DNA of 50,013 nt from Coxiella sp. RIFCSPHIGHO2_12_FULL_42_15 (GTDB lineage: Bacteria > Pseudomonadota > Gammaproteobacteria > Coxiellales > Coxiellaceae). This document shows, one piece after another, positions 1 through 10,067 of this stretch. Position 1 is the first letter of the stretch. Each line of letters begins with the position of its first letter. A program made the translations under genes and the position numbers. The notes beneath the pieces are model-generated. The model made no database searches and was not told where the DNA came from. It saw nothing but the letters and a program-made list of their open reading frames with translations. The stretch lies in contig MGOZ01000041.1 of assembly GCA_001797285.1 (NCBI GenBank), forward strand, positions 17,269 through 67,281, given 5' to 3'.

Positions 1-13
1 TATGGACAGATAG

Positions 14-104
14 AGATATTTCACGTTGCGTTCTTGATGACGGCGCCTCAGGCGAGACGCCACACACCGGGCGCCACAGCTCGATGTAAAATACACGGCG
101 CGCC
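14..104. repeat. Degenerate copy of the dispersed inverted-repeat element
   Basis: The stretch begins with GATATTTCACGTTG and ends with CGATGTAAAATAC, which match the two outer ends of the repeat seen whole near 29.7 kb. The interior (GGCGCC...GGCGCC, CGTCTCGCC) is GC-rich and self-complementary but does not match the other copies closely. It lies just downstream of csrA. No gene is visible to the left of csrA in the window. Confidence 0.35.
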
Positions 105-134
105 AGTCAATCCAAGCCTACCGGGAATGGAAGC

Positions 135-359
135 TTAAGCTTCCGAATCAGCAGGCTTTACATCTGCAAGCACAGGATTACGATCGCCTTGATTTTTTTC
201 TTGTTGAATTCGTTCGTAAATTTCTTCACGATGGACTGAGACTTCTTTAGGTGCATCGATTCCAAGACGGACTTGATTTCCCTTGACCCCCAATACGGTG
301 ATTTTTACATTATCACCAATAATGACTGATTCACTAATACGTCGAGTTAAAATTAACAT
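135..359 (-). CDS. csrA: Carbon storage regulator CsrA
   Basis: A 74-residue RNA-binding post-transcriptional regulator of the CsrA/RsmA family. These proteins bind GGA motifs in mRNA leaders as a homodimer and change translation or stability. The N-terminus MLILTRR, the core [11 protein letters not shown] and the segment [16 protein letters not shown] are family hallmarks, including the conserved RLGI and the VHREEI arginine region. The ATG is preceded by AAGGAGAGG, a strong ribosome-binding site. The length is slightly above the usual 61-70 residues because of a variable acidic C-tail. The gene lies last in a leftward series after alaS and lysC, as in many gammaproteobacteria. Its leader carries several GGA triplets, which suggests autoregulation. 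Confidence 0.97.
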   Translation of the reverse strand: MLILTRRISESVIIGDNVKITVLGVKGNQVRLGIDAPKEVSVHREEIYERIQQEKNQGDRNPVLADVKPADSEA

Positions 360-430
360 GTTCCTCTCCTTTCATATACCACCTCCCTTCTCCACAGAAG
401 CCGTCTCCAGCTTTTAAAATCCATATTATA
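360..430 (-). promoter_or_regulatory. csrA promoter (-10) and leader with GGA motifs
   Basis: Reading leftward, a TATAAT hexamer (425-430) stands about 65 nt upstream of the csrA ATG. I found no good -35. Between it and the start codon are five GGA triplets (406-408, 391-393, 384-386, 367-369, 362-364), one of them in the Shine-Dalgarno sequence. CsrA is known to repress its own translation in E. coli by binding several GGA sites in the leader. The same arrangement here makes autoregulation likely, but this is inferred. Confidence 0.5.
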
Positions 431-619
431 AGTTTAGTACATCACGCTAAGCTTGAAGTGTACCTGCTCAACCTTAAGAATTTATTAAAATATCAATATA
501 TTGATGACCCTACGACGTATATCAATGCTTGACTCAATGCAATTACAGAAATATCAAGAAGATAAGTTCAACGGATTGATTTTGTTGCCTTTTTTAAAGA
601 CCGTGCTTATCTCGCTGTT

Positions 620-1867
620 TCATTCAAAATAACGTGGTTCTTCTGTCATGGGTTGCACATTTAATCCAAAGGCTTGATGAAGCGCTCGCGCCCCCAGCTC
701 TAAATAGGCTTCTGGAACGATGGCGGAAACCTTAACCTCACTCGCGCTCAAAAGCAAGACCTCTACTCCTTCCTGACCTAACGTAGAAAGCATCTTAGAA
801 ACCACACTGGCATGGGTACGTAACCCCACACCAACCAGTGATAACTTAGCCACTTTTTCTGAAATCAACAGAGTATCCGCCTCAAGCTCAGGGACAATAG
901 GTTGCAAAATGGCCCGCGCTTCTGCGAGATCATCACGATGCAAGGTAAAACAAAAATCGACTTTCCCCGCTGAATTGGGAACACTTTGAACAATCATATC
1001 AACGTCAATATTAGCTTGACTGATGGGGCTTAAAATATAACTCACTAGACCCGGACGTTGGAGAACCCCCTGAATGGTCATTTGCGTTTGCTGTCGATCA
1101 AGGGCAATACCAGACACTAATATTTGCTCTTTATCCGGCTTATCATAACTGATTAACGTCCCTTCGCCACGTTTTAGACTGGATAATACACGCACGGGAA
1201 CTTTGTATTTTCCAGCATATTCTAGGCAACGATTTTGCAATACCTTAGCACCGAGACTGGATAGCTCCATTATTTCATCGAAAGTAATGCGATTCATGCG
1301 CTGTGCCTCTGGAATAACATGAGGATCAGAAGTATAAACCCCATCGACATCCGTAAATATCTGACATTCATGTGCCTGCAAAACAGCTGCAATAGCAACT
1401 GCGGTGAGATCTGAGCCGCCGCGTCCTAACGTCGTCACGTGCCCCTCAGGCGTTACCCCTTGGAAGCCAGCGACAACAGGAATACGACTTTGACGAATCT
1501 CTCGCAGCAGTAGATCAGTTTCAATATCCACGATACGCGCTTTTTTGTGAACTTCCGTTGTCAAAATTCGAATTTGCGAACCCGTGAAAGAAGTGGCAGG
1601 ACAATCCAACTGTGCCAGTGCCATACTCAGCAAAGCCGCTGAAACCTGTTCGCCAGTCGCTAGCAGTGCATCATATTCACGCTGATTGCCACTTAAAAAA
1701 GAATTCGCCAATTTAATGAGACGATCGGTTTCACCATACATGGCAGAAACCACAACAACAACGTCGTGTCCTTCACGTTTTGTTTTTGCAACGATGCGCG
1801 CGACATTTTGAATTCGCTCAATGTCAGCGACAGAGCTGCCCCCAAATTTTTGTACAATTAGCGTCAT
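620..1867 (-). CDS. lysC: Aspartate kinase
   Basis: Phosphorylates L-aspartate, the first step to lysine, threonine, methionine and diaminopimelate. The 415-residue protein starts with the amino-acid-kinase signature VQKFGGSSV. It has the substrate-binding GRGGSDLTAVAIA near residue 155 and FTDVDGVYTSDP near residue 175. After residue about 265 come two ACT-type regulatory modules (VLQRPGLVSYILSPISQANIDVDMIVQSV and KLSLVGVGLRTHASVVSKMLSTLGQEGVEV regions, abbreviated here), so feedback control by an end-product amino acid is expected. The length fits monofunctional aspartokinases. It begins 12 bp after alaS and is probably co-transcribed with it. The gap to csrA (260 bp) contains the csrA promoter; I see no clear terminator there. 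Confidence 0.96.
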   Translation of the reverse strand: MTLIVQKFGGSSVADIERIQNVARIVAKTKREGHDVVVVVSAMYGETDRLIKLANSFLSGNQREYDALLATGEQVSAALLSMALAQLDCPATSFTGSQIRILTTEVHKKARIVDIETDLLLREIRQSRIPVVAGFQGVTPEGHVTTLGRGGSDLTAVAIAAVLQAHECQIFTDVDGVYTSDPHVIPEAQRMNRITFDEIMELSSLGAKVLQNRCLEYAGKYKVPVRVLSSLKRGEGTLISYDKPDKEQILVSGIALDRQQTQMTIQGVLQRPGLVSYILSPISQANIDVDMIVQSVPNSAGKVDFCFTLHRDDLAEARAILQPIVPELEADTLLISEKVAKLSLVGVGLRTHASVVSKMLSTLGQEGVEVLLLSASEVKVSAIVPEAYLELGARALHQAFGLNVQPMTEEPRYFE

Positions 1868-1879
1868 CCGTGTTATGCC

Positions 1880-4504
1880 TCATCCCATTAATTTGGTTTT
1901 CACCCAATCTGTCACCGAGTGCAATGCTAAAGCCAGTGCCTGCGGGTGATTACCACCGCCCTGCGCCATCTCAGGACGCCCTCCCCCTTTACCACCCACC
2001 TGGTGAGCCACCTGATTTAACAATTGTGTGGCATTAAAATAAGGTAAACAATCTTGTGTTACCGAAGCAACGATTTGAATTTGCCGATCTTGCGACACCG
2101 TGCTCAATACGATGGCTGAACGTCCTAGCTCCTGTTTTAACTGGTCCAATGTATTACGCAACGTATCGCGATCAGCCCCCTGCAACTCAGCCGCCAATAC
2201 TTTTATTCCAGCGACATTAACAGCCTGCTGACCTAAATGATCCACTTGCCGATTCGCGTGATGTTGTTTGACTTTTGCGAGCTCACGTTCCAACTCACGA
2301 TTTTGCTGCAGCAATTGCGATAGCTTATTGCCAATATTATGAATATTCGTTTTTAAAAGTTCGCTCATCGAGATTAACTGTTCTTCGCCACGTTCAATAT
2401 ATTCAATCGCCGCTTGTCCTGTCACCGCTTCAATTCGACGAATACCCGAGGCACACGCGGATTCACTCACGATTTTAAATAAACCAATATCTCCAGTACG
2501 CACCACATGCGTCCCACCACAAATTTCTGTGGAAAATTCACCTAATTTGAGTACACGGACTTGATCTCCATATCGCTCACCAAAAAACGCCATAGCACCC
2601 GCTGCTTTTGCCTCTTCCGGCGTTGAAATCGACGTTTCTGCCGCTGTATTTGCCCGAATTTCTTGATTCACAATACGTTCTACCGTTTGTAATTCTTGAT
2701 AAGACAATACCTTCGAATGCGAAAAATCAAAACGCAAACGATCCGCAGCCACTAAAGATCCTTTTTGTCGCACATGCTCACCGAGCACACGACGTAACGC
2801 TTCATGCAATAGATGGGTAGCCGTATGATTTAATCGCACGGCTTGTCGATGCACACCGTCCACAAAAGCTTCCACTCTTTGATGAACCTTCAACTCACCT
2901 TTTTCAACATGACCCAGATGCAAGTAAACATCACCTTGTTTTTGCGTATCCGTGACCGTAAAGCGTCCCCCTTCAAATTTCAAATAGCCACGATCTCCCA
3001 CCTGACCACCCGATTCCGCATAAAACGGTGTGCTTTCTAACACCACGATACCCGATTGTTTTGCACTTAACCGAGTTACGGCTTTTTGCGCCTCATCCAA
3101 AAGCGCTTTAATCGGTGACGATGCACGTTCGACTTCATAACCAACAAACTCAGTACCATCCGTCACTGAAATTTTTTGACTTTGATCCACGGAGAAGGTT
3201 TGCGATTGCTGCGACAATGCTCGTTGTTGTTGCATCGCTTGCTGGAACCCTTCCATATCTAATGTCAAACCGCGTTCACGCGCAATATCACCCGTTAAAT
3301 CCGGTGGAAACCCATACGTATCATACAGTTGAAATATCAACTGACCAGGAATCCTCGCTCCCGCCAAATCCGCGACAGCCTGATCTAAAATTTTAAGCCC
3401 GCGCGTGAGCGTTTTAGAAAACTGTTCTTCTTCCTGCCGAATGATTTGCTCAATCAGCGGTTGGGATTTTGCAAGCTCCGGATAAGCATCGCCCATCACC
3501 TGCACCAGCGGCGCCACAAGACGGTAAAAGAAAGGCTTCTTACAACCTAATTTAAATCCATGCCGAATCGCACGACGCATAATACGCCGTAAAACATAGC
3601 CTCGACCTTCATTCGATGGGATAACACTATCTGCGATTAAAAAAGAGGTCGAACGAATATGATCGACAATCACCCGCATCGATTTTTCTTGTGGATCTTC
3701 CCAACCAAGAATGTTGGCAAGCGCTTTCAACAAATGCTGAAACAAATCAATTTCATAATTATCGTGCACACCTTGCATCACCGCCGCAATACGCTCCAAC
3801 CCCATACCCGTATCGACACAAGGGCGAGGTAATGGATGTAAATTTCCCTCTGTATCACGATCATATTGCATGAAAACCACATTCCAAATTTCAACATAAC
3901 GATCACCATCCGCATCCACGCTGCCTGGAGGTCCTCCCGCAATACGGGGTCCGTGATCATAGAAAATTTCCGTGCAGGGACCACAGGGTCCTGTCTCACC
4001 CATTTGCCAAAAATTATCTTTACTACCACATCGTGAAAAGCGTTTGGAATCAACGTTCATTTCATTCAACCAAATGGCTTCACTTTCTTTATCTTCTTCA
4101 AAAACGGTAACCCATAATTTTTCTTTTGGAATGCCCAGATTTTCCGTCAAAAATTTCCACGCAAAAGCGATCGCTTCTCGTTTAAAATAATCGCCAAAAC
4201 TAAAATTACCGAGCATTTCAAAAAAAGTATGATGACGTCGTGTGTAACCCACATTTTCTAAATCGTTGTGTTTACCACCGGCTCGCACGCAACGTTGTGA
4301 AGACGCGGCCCGTTGATAAGGCCGTTTTTCAATCCCCAAAAAGGTATCTTTAAATTGCACCATGCCTGCATTAGTAAATAGTAAGGTAGGATCATTGCCC
4401 GGGATTAATGGACTACTCGCAACAATGTGATGCGCATGAGAGGCAAAATAATCTAAAAACGCTTTTCTAATTTCATGACTCGTATAATGGCGCTGCACAA
4501 GCAT
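1880..4504 (-). CDS. alaS: Alanine--tRNA ligase
   Basis: Charges tRNA-Ala and edits mischarged Ser/Gly. The catalytic domain is N-terminal ([45 protein letters not shown]). The editing domain carries the HTATHLLH zinc motif near residue 565 and CGGTH near residue 665. A C-terminal oligomerisation region ends with [15 protein letters not shown]. About 874 residues is the family norm. The start is ambiguous. The longest frame begins with GTG at 4507, followed directly by ATG at 4504. A GTG at 4498 has GGAG at an ideal 8-nt spacing and would give [10 protein letters not shown], so the true start may be 4498. It sits between recX and lysC in the conserved recA-recX-alaS order. Confidence 0.97.
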   Translation of the reverse strand: MLVQRHYTSHEIRKAFLDYFASHAHHIVASSPLIPGNDPTLLFTNAGMVQFKDTFLGIEKRPYQRAASSQRCVRAGGKHNDLENVGYTRRHHTFFEMLGNFSFGDYFKREAIAFAWKFLTENLGIPKEKLWVTVFEEDKESEAIWLNEMNVDSKRFSRCGSKDNFWQMGETGPCGPCTEIFYDHGPRIAGGPPGSVDADGDRYVEIWNVVFMQYDRDTEGNLHPLPRPCVDTGMGLERIAAVMQGVHDNYEIDLFQHLLKALANILGWEDPQEKSMRVIVDHIRSTSFLIADSVIPSNEGRGYVLRRIMRRAIRHGFKLGCKKPFFYRLVAPLVQVMGDAYPELAKSQPLIEQIIRQEEEQFSKTLTRGLKILDQAVADLAGARIPGQLIFQLYDTYGFPPDLTGDIARERGLTLDMEGFQQAMQQQRALSQQSQTFSVDQSQKISVTDGTEFVGYEVERASSPIKALLDEAQKAVTRLSAKQSGIVVLESTPFYAESGGQVGDRGYLKFEGGRFTVTDTQKQGDVYLHLGHVEKGELKVHQRVEAFVDGVHRQAVRLNHTATHLLHEALRRVLGEHVRQKGSLVAADRLRFDFSHSKVLSYQELQTVERIVNQEIRANTAAETSISTPEEAKAAGAMAFFGERYGDQVRVLKLGEFSTEICGGTHVVRTGDIGLFKIVSESACASGIRRIEAVTGQAAIEYIERGEEQLISMSELLKTNIHNIGNKLSQLLQQNRELERELAKVKQHHANRQVDHLGQQAVNVAGIKVLAAELQGADRDTLRNTLDQLKQELGRSAIVLSTVSQDRQIQIVASVTQDCLPYFNATQLLNQVAHQVGGKGGGRPEMAQGGGNHPQALALALHSVTDWVKTKLMG

Positions 4505-4532
4505 CACTCCAGTTTCTATAGTGTTTTATCAG

Positions 4533-4967
4533 CTACAAGGCGGAAAGAAACTTCATTACCCATTGCTGCGGAAATCCCCGGCTCAATAGAAAACGAACTT
4601 GCCGGGCCCGTTCTTTTTGATTCTTGGGAACTGAACTATGATACTTTTTTTGCCAAGCTTGTTGCAAGAGGGGCTGCCAATCCTCCACATCTAAGGATAA
4701 ATACTTTTGAATCAAGGCATTATTAATACCACGCTCTTTTAATTCTTGGTCAATTCGCAGCGGGCCATAACCATTTTCCCGGCGAGACCGAACGAAATTT
4801 TCCGCGAACCGATCATCACTTTGCAAACCTTCTGTCGCTAACGCGTGAAGCAACTGGGCTAAGTCGTGTGCATCGATTCCCGATTGCAGTTTTCGTTTTA
4901 GCTCCAGACGAGAATGCTCACGCCGCGCTAATAAACTCAGTGCGTTATCACGCAATTTGTCCATCAT
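4533..4967 (-). CDS. recX: Regulatory protein RecX
   Basis: Inhibitor and modulator of RecA filaments. The protein of about 144 residues shows the RecX three-helix-repeat pattern: ALSLLARREHSRLELKRKL near the N-terminus, SDDRFAENFVRSRRENGYGPLRI in the middle (the FAE.FV..R...G.G..RI signature), and RGFPQQWV near the C-terminus. It lies 27 bp downstream of recA in the same direction, the usual arrangement, so expression probably follows the recA promoter. The start is uncertain: a GTG at 4979 is the longest option, and two consecutive ATGs at 4967 and 4964 follow. None has a strong ribosome-binding site; I chose the first ATG. Confidence 0.93.
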   Translation of the reverse strand: MMDKLRDNALSLLARREHSRLELKRKLQSGIDAHDLAQLLHALATEGLQSDDRFAENFVRSRRENGYGPLRIDQELKERGINNALIQKYLSLDVEDWQPLLQQAWQKKYHSSVPKNQKERARQVRFLLSRGFPQQWVMKFLSAL

Positions 4968-5006
4968 TTTTATGTTCACCGAAAATTACTGGAGGGTTAC
5001 CGCAGA

Positions 5007-6068
5007 TCACTCGGCAATTTCCTCATACTCATGCTCTACTTCTGCAGCAACTGAAGTACGTTTTTCATTTTTACTCGCTGATTTCGCGAACAATTTTGTC
5101 CGAATGGCCATTTCAATTTCAGCCGCAATCACTGGGTTTTCCATAAAATATTGGCGTATATTATCTTTACCTTGACCAATGCGATCCCCCTTGTAGCTGT
5201 ACCACGCACCTGACTTATCAATAATTTCTTCTTGCACACCCAATGTAATTAATTCGCCTTCACGCGAAATTCCATGCCCGTAAAGAATATCAAAATCTAC
5301 TTGTCGAAACGGCGGCGCCAATTTATTTTTTACCACTTTTACGCGCGTTTCATTTCCTAAAATTTCTTCCCCTTTTTTAATAGCGCCGGTGCGACGAATA
5401 TCCAACCGTACAGAAGAATAAAACTTTAATGCGTTACCACCAGTGGTCGTTTCGGGATTACCAAACATGACACCAATCTTCATACGAATTTGATTAATAA
5501 AAATCACTAATGTATTTGAACGCTTGATATTCGCCGTCAATTTCCGTAATGCTTGCGACATCAAGCGAGCTTGCAAGCCCATGTGCGAATCACCCATGTC
5601 ACCTTCAATTTCCGCTTTTGGCGTTAACGCAGCCACAGAGTCCACCACCACCATATCCACCGCACCCGAGCGCACAAGCATATCCGTAATTTCCAATCCT
5701 TGCTCGCCCGTGTCAGGTTGCGATACCAATAATTCATCGACATTGACGCCGAGTTTTTCTGCATAAATTGGATCTAAGGCGTGCTCAGCATCCACAAATG
5801 CGGCTGTGCCACCGGCTTTTTGGCAAGACGCAATAGTTTGCAACGTTAATGTCGTTTTACCAGAGGCTTCTGGGCCATAAATTTCTACCACGCGCCCACG
5901 CGGCAAGCCACCAATTCCTAAAGCAACGTCTAACGCAATAGAACCCGTGGAAATGACATCAACATCCCGCGATGCGCCTTTATCCCCCATACGCATGACA
6001 GAGCCTTTTCCAAATTGCCGCTCAATTTGCGCCAATGCCGCATTTAATGCTTTTTGTTTTTCACTCAT
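5007..6068 (-). CDS. recA: Recombinase RecA
   Basis: DNA strand exchange, and the coprotease for LexA in the SOS response. The 353 residues include the Walker A motif GPEASGKTT, the family segment [14 protein letters not shown], the loop-1 region [12 protein letters not shown] and the loop-2 region [18 protein letters not shown]. The ATG is preceded by AAGGAGC at good spacing. It overlaps the end of pncC by 4 bp (ATGA type), so the two are translationally coupled. I saw no convincing LexA box immediately upstream. If SOS control exists, it probably acts in front of pncC or inside it. Confidence 0.98.
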   Translation of the reverse strand: MSEKQKALNAALAQIERQFGKGSVMRMGDKGASRDVDVISTGSIALDVALGIGGLPRGRVVEIYGPEASGKTTLTLQTIASCQKAGGTAAFVDAEHALDPIYAEKLGVNVDELLVSQPDTGEQGLEITDMLVRSGAVDMVVVDSVAALTPKAEIEGDMGDSHMGLQARLMSQALRKLTANIKRSNTLVIFINQIRMKIGVMFGNPETTTGGNALKFYSSVRLDIRRTGAIKKGEEILGNETRVKVVKNKLAPPFRQVDFDILYGHGISREGELITLGVQEEIIDKSGAWYSYKGDRIGQGKDNIRQYFMENPVIAAEIEMAIRTKLFAKSASKNEKRTSVAAEVEHEYEEIAE

Positions 6069-6568
6069 CGTTGCTCCTTATTGTTTAAAATTTCTAATAA
6101 CCACAGTAATGCAAAACTGATTGAAGAATCGCGCACATGTTTTCGCCCACTATCAAATAATTTTTTGCAGGTCAATACCGTTTCGTTACGAACCCCAAGA
6201 CCAAACCAAACGGTACCCACAGGCTTTCCAGCAACACCCCCGGTTGGCCCTGCAATTCCGGTAATGCTTAATGTAAGATGCGCTGCGCTATGATGTAATG
6301 CGCCTTGCGCCATTGCGGCGGCTGTTTCTTTGCTGACTTCACCAAATTCCTGAATCGTGTCCCAATCGACACCCAGCTGCTCCACTTTTGCAGAACCACA
6401 ATACGTCACAAAACCACGGTCAAACCACTGTGATGCGCCAGGTACAGAAGTTAATTGATAGGCTAACCCACCCCCAGTACAAGATTCCGCAACCGCAATT
6501 TTCCAACCCCGCTTGAGCAAGCCAAATCCCACTTCACGACTAAGTTGGTAGGGGTTTGTTCGCATCAT
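6065..6568 (-). CDS. pncC: Nicotinamide-nucleotide amidase (CinA C-terminal type)
   Basis: Deamidates NMN to nicotinate mononucleotide in pyridine-nucleotide salvage. The 167-residue protein is the stand-alone CinA C-terminal domain: [24 protein letters not shown] (catalytic Ser/Thr region, residues about 24-47), [12 protein letters not shown], and [11 protein letters not shown] near residue 105, all diagnostic. The gene overlaps recA by 4 bp, a neighbourhood found in many gammaproteobacteria. The start is the first of two tandem ATGs, with AGGGTGA upstream. Further upstream lies a repeat-rich gap of about 800 bp. Confidence 0.95.
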   Translation of the reverse strand: MMRTNPYQLSREVGFGLLKRGWKIAVAESCTGGGLAYQLTSVPGASQWFDRGFVTYCGSAKVEQLGVDWDTIQEFGEVSKETAAAMAQGALHHSAAHLTLSITGIAGPTGGVAGKPVGTVWFGLGVRNETVLTCKKLFDSGRKHVRDSSISFALLWLLEILNNKEQR

Positions 6569-6669
6569 GTCAGGTCACCCTTTGCCATATTCAAACGCCG
6601 CATAGAACCGATGCAACACTATAACATGATGAATTTCGTCTTCATACTGGTTAACCGGCTTGACAACTG

Positions 6670-6704
6670 ACCTGGATATTTCATGTTGGTTTTTGAAGAT
6701 GACG
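6670..6704. repeat. End fragment of the dispersed inverted-repeat element
   Basis: CCTGGATATTTCATGTTGG followed by TTTTTGAAGATGAC matches the outer end of the repeat half at 24228-24319 and of the whole element at 29656-29852. Only the terminal 35 bp or so is present here; the rest is lost or replaced by unrelated sequence. Confidence 0.6.
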
Positions 6705-6730
6705 TCGAGCAAAATTTTATATCCTCAAAC

Positions 6731-6874
6731 CCTGGGCGTTAGCCCAGGAACTTTACGCAATGGGGGTTTCCCAAGGGGGAGAAAGCGAATTCTCCCCCTT
6801 GGGTCGCCGTCCGCGAGGGTTTCCCGAGCAGGCGAAATTCATATGGGAAAAATACCCCGGGCGTAAGCCCGGGG
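6731..6874 (-). repeat. Hairpin-rich intergenic cassette (divergent copy)
   Basis: Three strong hairpins lie in a row: CCTGGGC/GCCCAGG (6731-6748), a perfect 14-bp stem CCCAAGGGGGAGAA/TTCTCCCCCTTGGG (6770-6803), and CCCCGGGC/GCCCGGGG (6855-6874) followed by ATTTTTA. Read leftward, the order and the CTCGCG, AAGGGGGAG and CCCCCATTG patches parallel the cassettes at 31558-31736 and 48184-48364, although most of the sequence differs. The last hairpin could also end rightward transcripts. The remainder of the gap, 6875-6980, holds nothing I recognise. Confidence 0.5.
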
Positions 6875-7002
6875 ATTTTTATATTGCGTATAGGCCTGTG
6901 GACCCTGTGGTAAACCAAATATCCTTCTATAGCTTTTCAGATAAATATTTTGGTGAAAATGATCGTGCCATTAGAAGCCAACCCTCTCCTAGCCTCTCCT
7001 AG

Positions 7003-7024
7003 CCTCTCCCGCAGGCGGGAGAGG
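7003..7024. repeat. Perfect 10-bp inverted repeat next to short direct repeats
   Basis: CCTCTCCCGC-AG-GCGGGAGAGG is a perfect hairpin. It is preceded by two tandem copies of CCTCTCCTAG (6983-7002 region). The CCTCTCCC/GGGAGAGG theme recurs in the inverted-repeat element at 49686-49957. This palindrome sits directly beside the truncated end of the IS110-type transposase stub. Confidence 0.6.
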
Positions 7025-7050
7025 GAAGTATGAATTGCTCAATTTTCCTA

Positions 7051-7131
7051 TTATATCGATCCACGCGCGCATCCATGCAATTGAAAAACAGTCTTTGCCA
7101 AATCAACCCCCAATGTTTTAATATCTTTCAT
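7051..7131 (-). pseudogene. N-terminal stub of an IS110-family transposase
   Basis: A 26-codon frame encodes MKDIKTLGVDLAKTVFQLHG and then runs into a stop after six unrelated residues. The GVDLAK.VFQ.HG pattern is the start of the DEDD nuclease domain of IS110-type transposases, where the first D is catalytic. The start codon and a good ribosome-binding site (AGAGGATGAG) are intact, but the remaining roughly 300 residues are absent. This is a decayed insertion sequence. The break coincides with the adjacent inverted repeat at 7003-7024. Confidence 0.75.
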
Positions 7132-7149
7132 GGACTCATCCTCTTTGTT

Positions 7150-7170
7150 AAATGATAGATTCTATCATTT
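7150..7170. promoter_or_regulatory. 21-bp perfect palindrome upstream of the IS110 stub
   Basis: AAATGATAGA-T-TCTATCATTT has perfect 10-bp arms around a single base. It lies about 20 bp upstream of the transposase stub start. It may be part of the old insertion-sequence end or a regulator-binding site for mutS; the sequence does not decide between these. Confidence 0.4.
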
Positions 7171-7214
7171 CGGCTCATTGAAGCCTTCAGTGTGATGGGT
7201 CCATATCATTTCCT

Positions 7215-7301
7215 TACCCTCCCTGGTCGCGACGCCCTTCAAACAAAAGACCTTCCCGTTGGCGGCACACCGAGCCCCGCTGTTCAATGTGAAATATTGG
7301 A
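7215..7301 (-). repeat. Half copy of the dispersed inverted-repeat element
   Basis: The reverse complement matches the left half of the whole element at 29656-29852. Shared parts are the ATATTTCA end, the GTGCCGCCAACGGGAAGG core, the TCTTTTGTTTGAAGGGCG segment and CGACCAGGGAGGG. It stands about 90 bp upstream of the mutS start, where it could influence mutS transcription, but I see no clear promoter in it. Confidence 0.75.
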
Positions 7302-7394
7302 CTAGGAACGGAACGTGCACATTCTCTAACGAGCTTGTTTTAAATCACTTGCATGGCATACTTCTCCTTTCGCTACGCACGGGAGTTTGCTTTC

Positions 7395-9974
7395 ATGAAC
7401 CACACACCTTCTGCTTCCCATCACGCATTACAGCATGTTGAACAACACACACCGATGATGCGACAATACTTAGCCATTAAAGCAGAATATCCTAACATGC
7501 TCGTCTTTTATCGAATGGGTGATTTTTATGAATTGTTTTACCAAGACGCAGAACGCGCTGCAAAATTATTAGATATTACGTTAACCGCTCGTGGTCACTC
7601 CGCCGGTAATCCCATTCCTATGGCGGGTGTTCCCTTTCACGCCGCAGAAAATTATTTAGCAAAATTGGTGAAGCTTGGCGAATCGGTTGTCATCTGCGAA
7701 CAAATCGGTGATCCCGCAACCAGTAAAGGTCCCGTTGCGCGCGAGGTGACACGTATTTTAACACCGGGCACGATTTCCGATGAGGCCTTACTGAATGCGA
7801 ACCAAGATAGTGTGCTGGTCGTCGTTTACCAGCATAAAAATCAATTTGGTTTGGCCAGTTGTGATATTACAAATGGTCGCTTTACTATCACAGAAATTCA
7901 TCACCCCGTTGATCTCAAAAATGAAATAGAGCGCATAAAACCCGCTGAATTATTGCTGAATGACGATTGTCAATGCGTCGAACTCATCGAAAAATACCAC
8001 GCAAAACGTCGCCCGGAATGGGAGTTTGAATTTTCAACTGCTCATCATTTATTGTGCCAACAATTCAAAACCAAAGAGTTAAGTGGTTTTGGGGTAGAAA
8101 ATTTTCCACTGGCCATTGCCGCCGCCGGCTGTTTATTGCAATACATTAAATACACCCAACGCAGCGCTTTACCCCATCTCACTTCAATCAAAGTTGAACA
8201 TCAACATGAAGTCATTATGCTCGACAGTGCCACACGCCGTAATTTAGAACTCACACATAATTTACAAGGCGGGCAAGAAAATACACTGGCCTCGGTGATG
8301 GATCGCACCACAACACCCATGGGGAGTCGTTGGTTACGTCGTTGGTTACATCAACCCTTGCAGCAAAAAAAGAGCTTGCTGCAACGACAATCGGCCATTC
8401 AAGCATTGTTGAAAAATGAATTATTTAGCGAATTGCAGGATAAACTGGCAGGCATCGGCGATTTAGAACGCATTCTCGCGCGCGTTGCTTTACGCTCCGC
8501 GCGTCCGCGCGATCTTGCGCAACTGGGTCATGCATTACAGTTAATCCCCTCCCTAAAAACCTTATTAACTGCGATACATGATACCCCCCTTATTCAGGAG
8601 CTCACCCAACAACTGGGTCAGTTTGATGAATTGCAATCGTTACTACAAAAAGCCATCATTGAACATCCACCCACGGTGACCCGGGAGGGTGGCTTTATTA
8701 AAGAAGGTTTTGACGGCGTTCTCGATGAATTACGTTTACTCAGCACCAACAGCAGCCAATTTTTAATTGATTTAGAAACACGTGAACGCACACGCACTAA
8801 AATTTCCACATTAAAAGTCGGCTACAATCGTATTCACGGCTATTATATTGAAATCAGTCGTGCACAGGCGCAACAAGCACCCGATGATTATACCCGCCGA
8901 CAAACATTAAAAAATGCAGAACGTTTCATCACACCCGAATTAAAATCCTTCGAAGAAAAAGCATTAACCAGCCAAGCAAAAGCGCTCGCACGCGAAAAAG
9001 AATTATATGAACAGTTGCTGGATATTCTACTGGAACATCTCGCGTCATTACAACTTTCTGCCGCGGCTTTAGCACAACTCGATGTTTTCAGCAATTTTGC
9101 AGAGCGTGCGCAAACGCTTGCATTAACACCTCCGGAATTTTCCGACGAACCACAAATCACGATTGAAGCCGGTCGACACTTAGTGGTGGAACAGGTCATG
9201 CAACACCCTTTTATGCCAAACAGCGTCCACTTCAGCGAGCAAAATCGCATACTGATCATTACCGGGCCCAATATGGGGGGAAAATCCACTTACATGCGAC
9301 AAACTGCGTTGATTGTATTGCTGGCTTACGTCGGAAGTTTTGTTCCTGCAAAATCCGCCATCATGGGCCCCATCGATCGCATTTTTACGCGCATTGGTGC
9401 GAGCGATGATTTGGCGAGTGGACGTTCGACCTTTATGGTTGAAATGACAGAAACTGCAAATATTTTACATAACGCCACCAAACACAGTTTAGTTTTGATG
9501 GACGAAATTGGACGCGGTACCAGCACCTTTGACGGTTTATCGCTTGCCTGGGCCTGTGCACGTTATCTCGCGAAAGAAATACAAGCCTTCACCTTGTTTG
9601 CAACGCACTATTTTGAAATTACTGCTTTAGCAGATCTCATTCCCACCATTAAAAATGTGCACCTGGATGCAACAGAACACGATCATACCATTGTATTTTT
9701 ACATACCGTAACACCTGGACCCGCCAGCAAAAGTTACGGTTTGCAAGTCGCACAATTAGCAGGAGTTCCGCACAAAGTCATTGCTGCCGCCAAACAGAAA
9801 TTACAAGAATTAGAAAACCAACCACAACAAATTTCTATGCAACAACCTCGGCAAGCAGATTTATTTACGCCTGAGCCTCATTCCGTTTTAAAAAAATTAG
9901 CGTTGGTTGATCCTAACGAACTCACCCCCAAAGCAGCACTGGAGTTGGTTTTTGAATTGAAAAAAATGACGTGA
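7395..9974 (+). CDS. mutS: DNA mismatch repair protein MutS
   Basis: Recognises mismatches and small loops and starts methyl-directed repair with MutL. The protein of about 859 residues has the mismatch-binding signature [15 protein letters not shown] near residue 40, a connector and lever region, the clamp, and an ATPase domain with Walker [14 protein letters not shown] near residue 625, [12 protein letters not shown] near 705 and THYFEIT near 740. The frame is open from 7353, but ATG 7395 is preceded by CGGGAG at good spacing and gives a start normal for the family, so I use it. The gene lies apart from pncC-recA because of repeat and insertion-sequence debris. Confidence 0.97.
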   Translation: MNHTPSASHHALQHVEQHTPMMRQYLAIKAEYPNMLVFYRMGDFYELFYQDAERAAKLLDITLTARGHSAGNPIPMAGVPFHAAENYLAKLVKLGESVVICEQIGDPATSKGPVAREVTRILTPGTISDEALLNANQDSVLVVVYQHKNQFGLASCDITNGRFTITEIHHPVDLKNEIERIKPAELLLNDDCQCVELIEKYHAKRRPEWEFEFSTAHHLLCQQFKTKELSGFGVENFPLAIAAAGCLLQYIKYTQRSALPHLTSIKVEHQHEVIMLDSATRRNLELTHNLQGGQENTLASVMDRTTTPMGSRWLRRWLHQPLQQKKSLLQRQSAIQALLKNELFSELQDKLAGIGDLERILARVALRSARPRDLAQLGHALQLIPSLKTLLTAIHDTPLIQELTQQLGQFDELQSLLQKAIIEHPPTVTREGGFIKEGFDGVLDELRLLSTNSSQFLIDLETRERTRTKISTLKVGYNRIHGYYIEISRAQAQQAPDDYTRRQTLKNAERFITPELKSFEEKALTSQAKALAREKELYEQLLDILLEHLASLQLSAAALAQLDVFSNFAERAQTLALTPPEFSDEPQITIEAGRHLVVEQVMQHPFMPNSVHFSEQNRILIITGPNMGGKSTYMRQTALIVLLAYVGSFVPAKSAIMGPIDRIFTRIGASDDLASGRSTFMVEMTETANILHNATKHSLVLMDEIGRGTSTFDGLSLAWACARYLAKEIQAFTLFATHYFEITALADLIPTIKNVHLDATEHDHTIVFLHTVTPGPASKSYGLQVAQLAGVPHKVIAAAKQKLQELENQPQQISMQQPRQADLFTPEPHSVLKKLALVDPNELTPKAALELVFELKKMT

Positions 9975-9977
9975 TGA

Positions 9978-10010
9978 GGGCAGCATAATCGAAGATGGAT
10001 TACGCCGCCC
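9978..10010. repeat. Stem-loop between the convergent mutS and hsp20 genes
   Basis: GGGCAGCATAATC and GATTACGCCGCCC form a 13-bp stem with two positions that can be G-U wobbles, around a 7-nt loop. It starts 4 bp after the mutS stop. No T-run follows, so a classic intrinsic terminator is not shown, but a role at the 3' ends of the two converging genes is plausible. Confidence 0.45.
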
Positions 10011-10067
10011 TCCCTATTCCCCCGGTGATGTTACACGTTACCAAGGGGCTAATCTGACCCATGCTTT

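Noticed and set aside
360..619. tRNA gene between csrA and lysC, as in some relatives
   Set aside because: No cloverleaf, T-loop GTTCGA motif or CCA end was found on either strand.
7353..7394. Longer MutS start at ATG 7353
   Set aside because: No ribosome-binding site, and 14 extra residues are atypical; ATG 7395 has GGGAG at good spacing.
8888..9289. 133-codon frame on the minus strand inside mutS
   Set aside because: It is the antisense shadow of conserved MutS sequence, with cysteine- and serine-rich nonsense composition and no ribosome-binding site.
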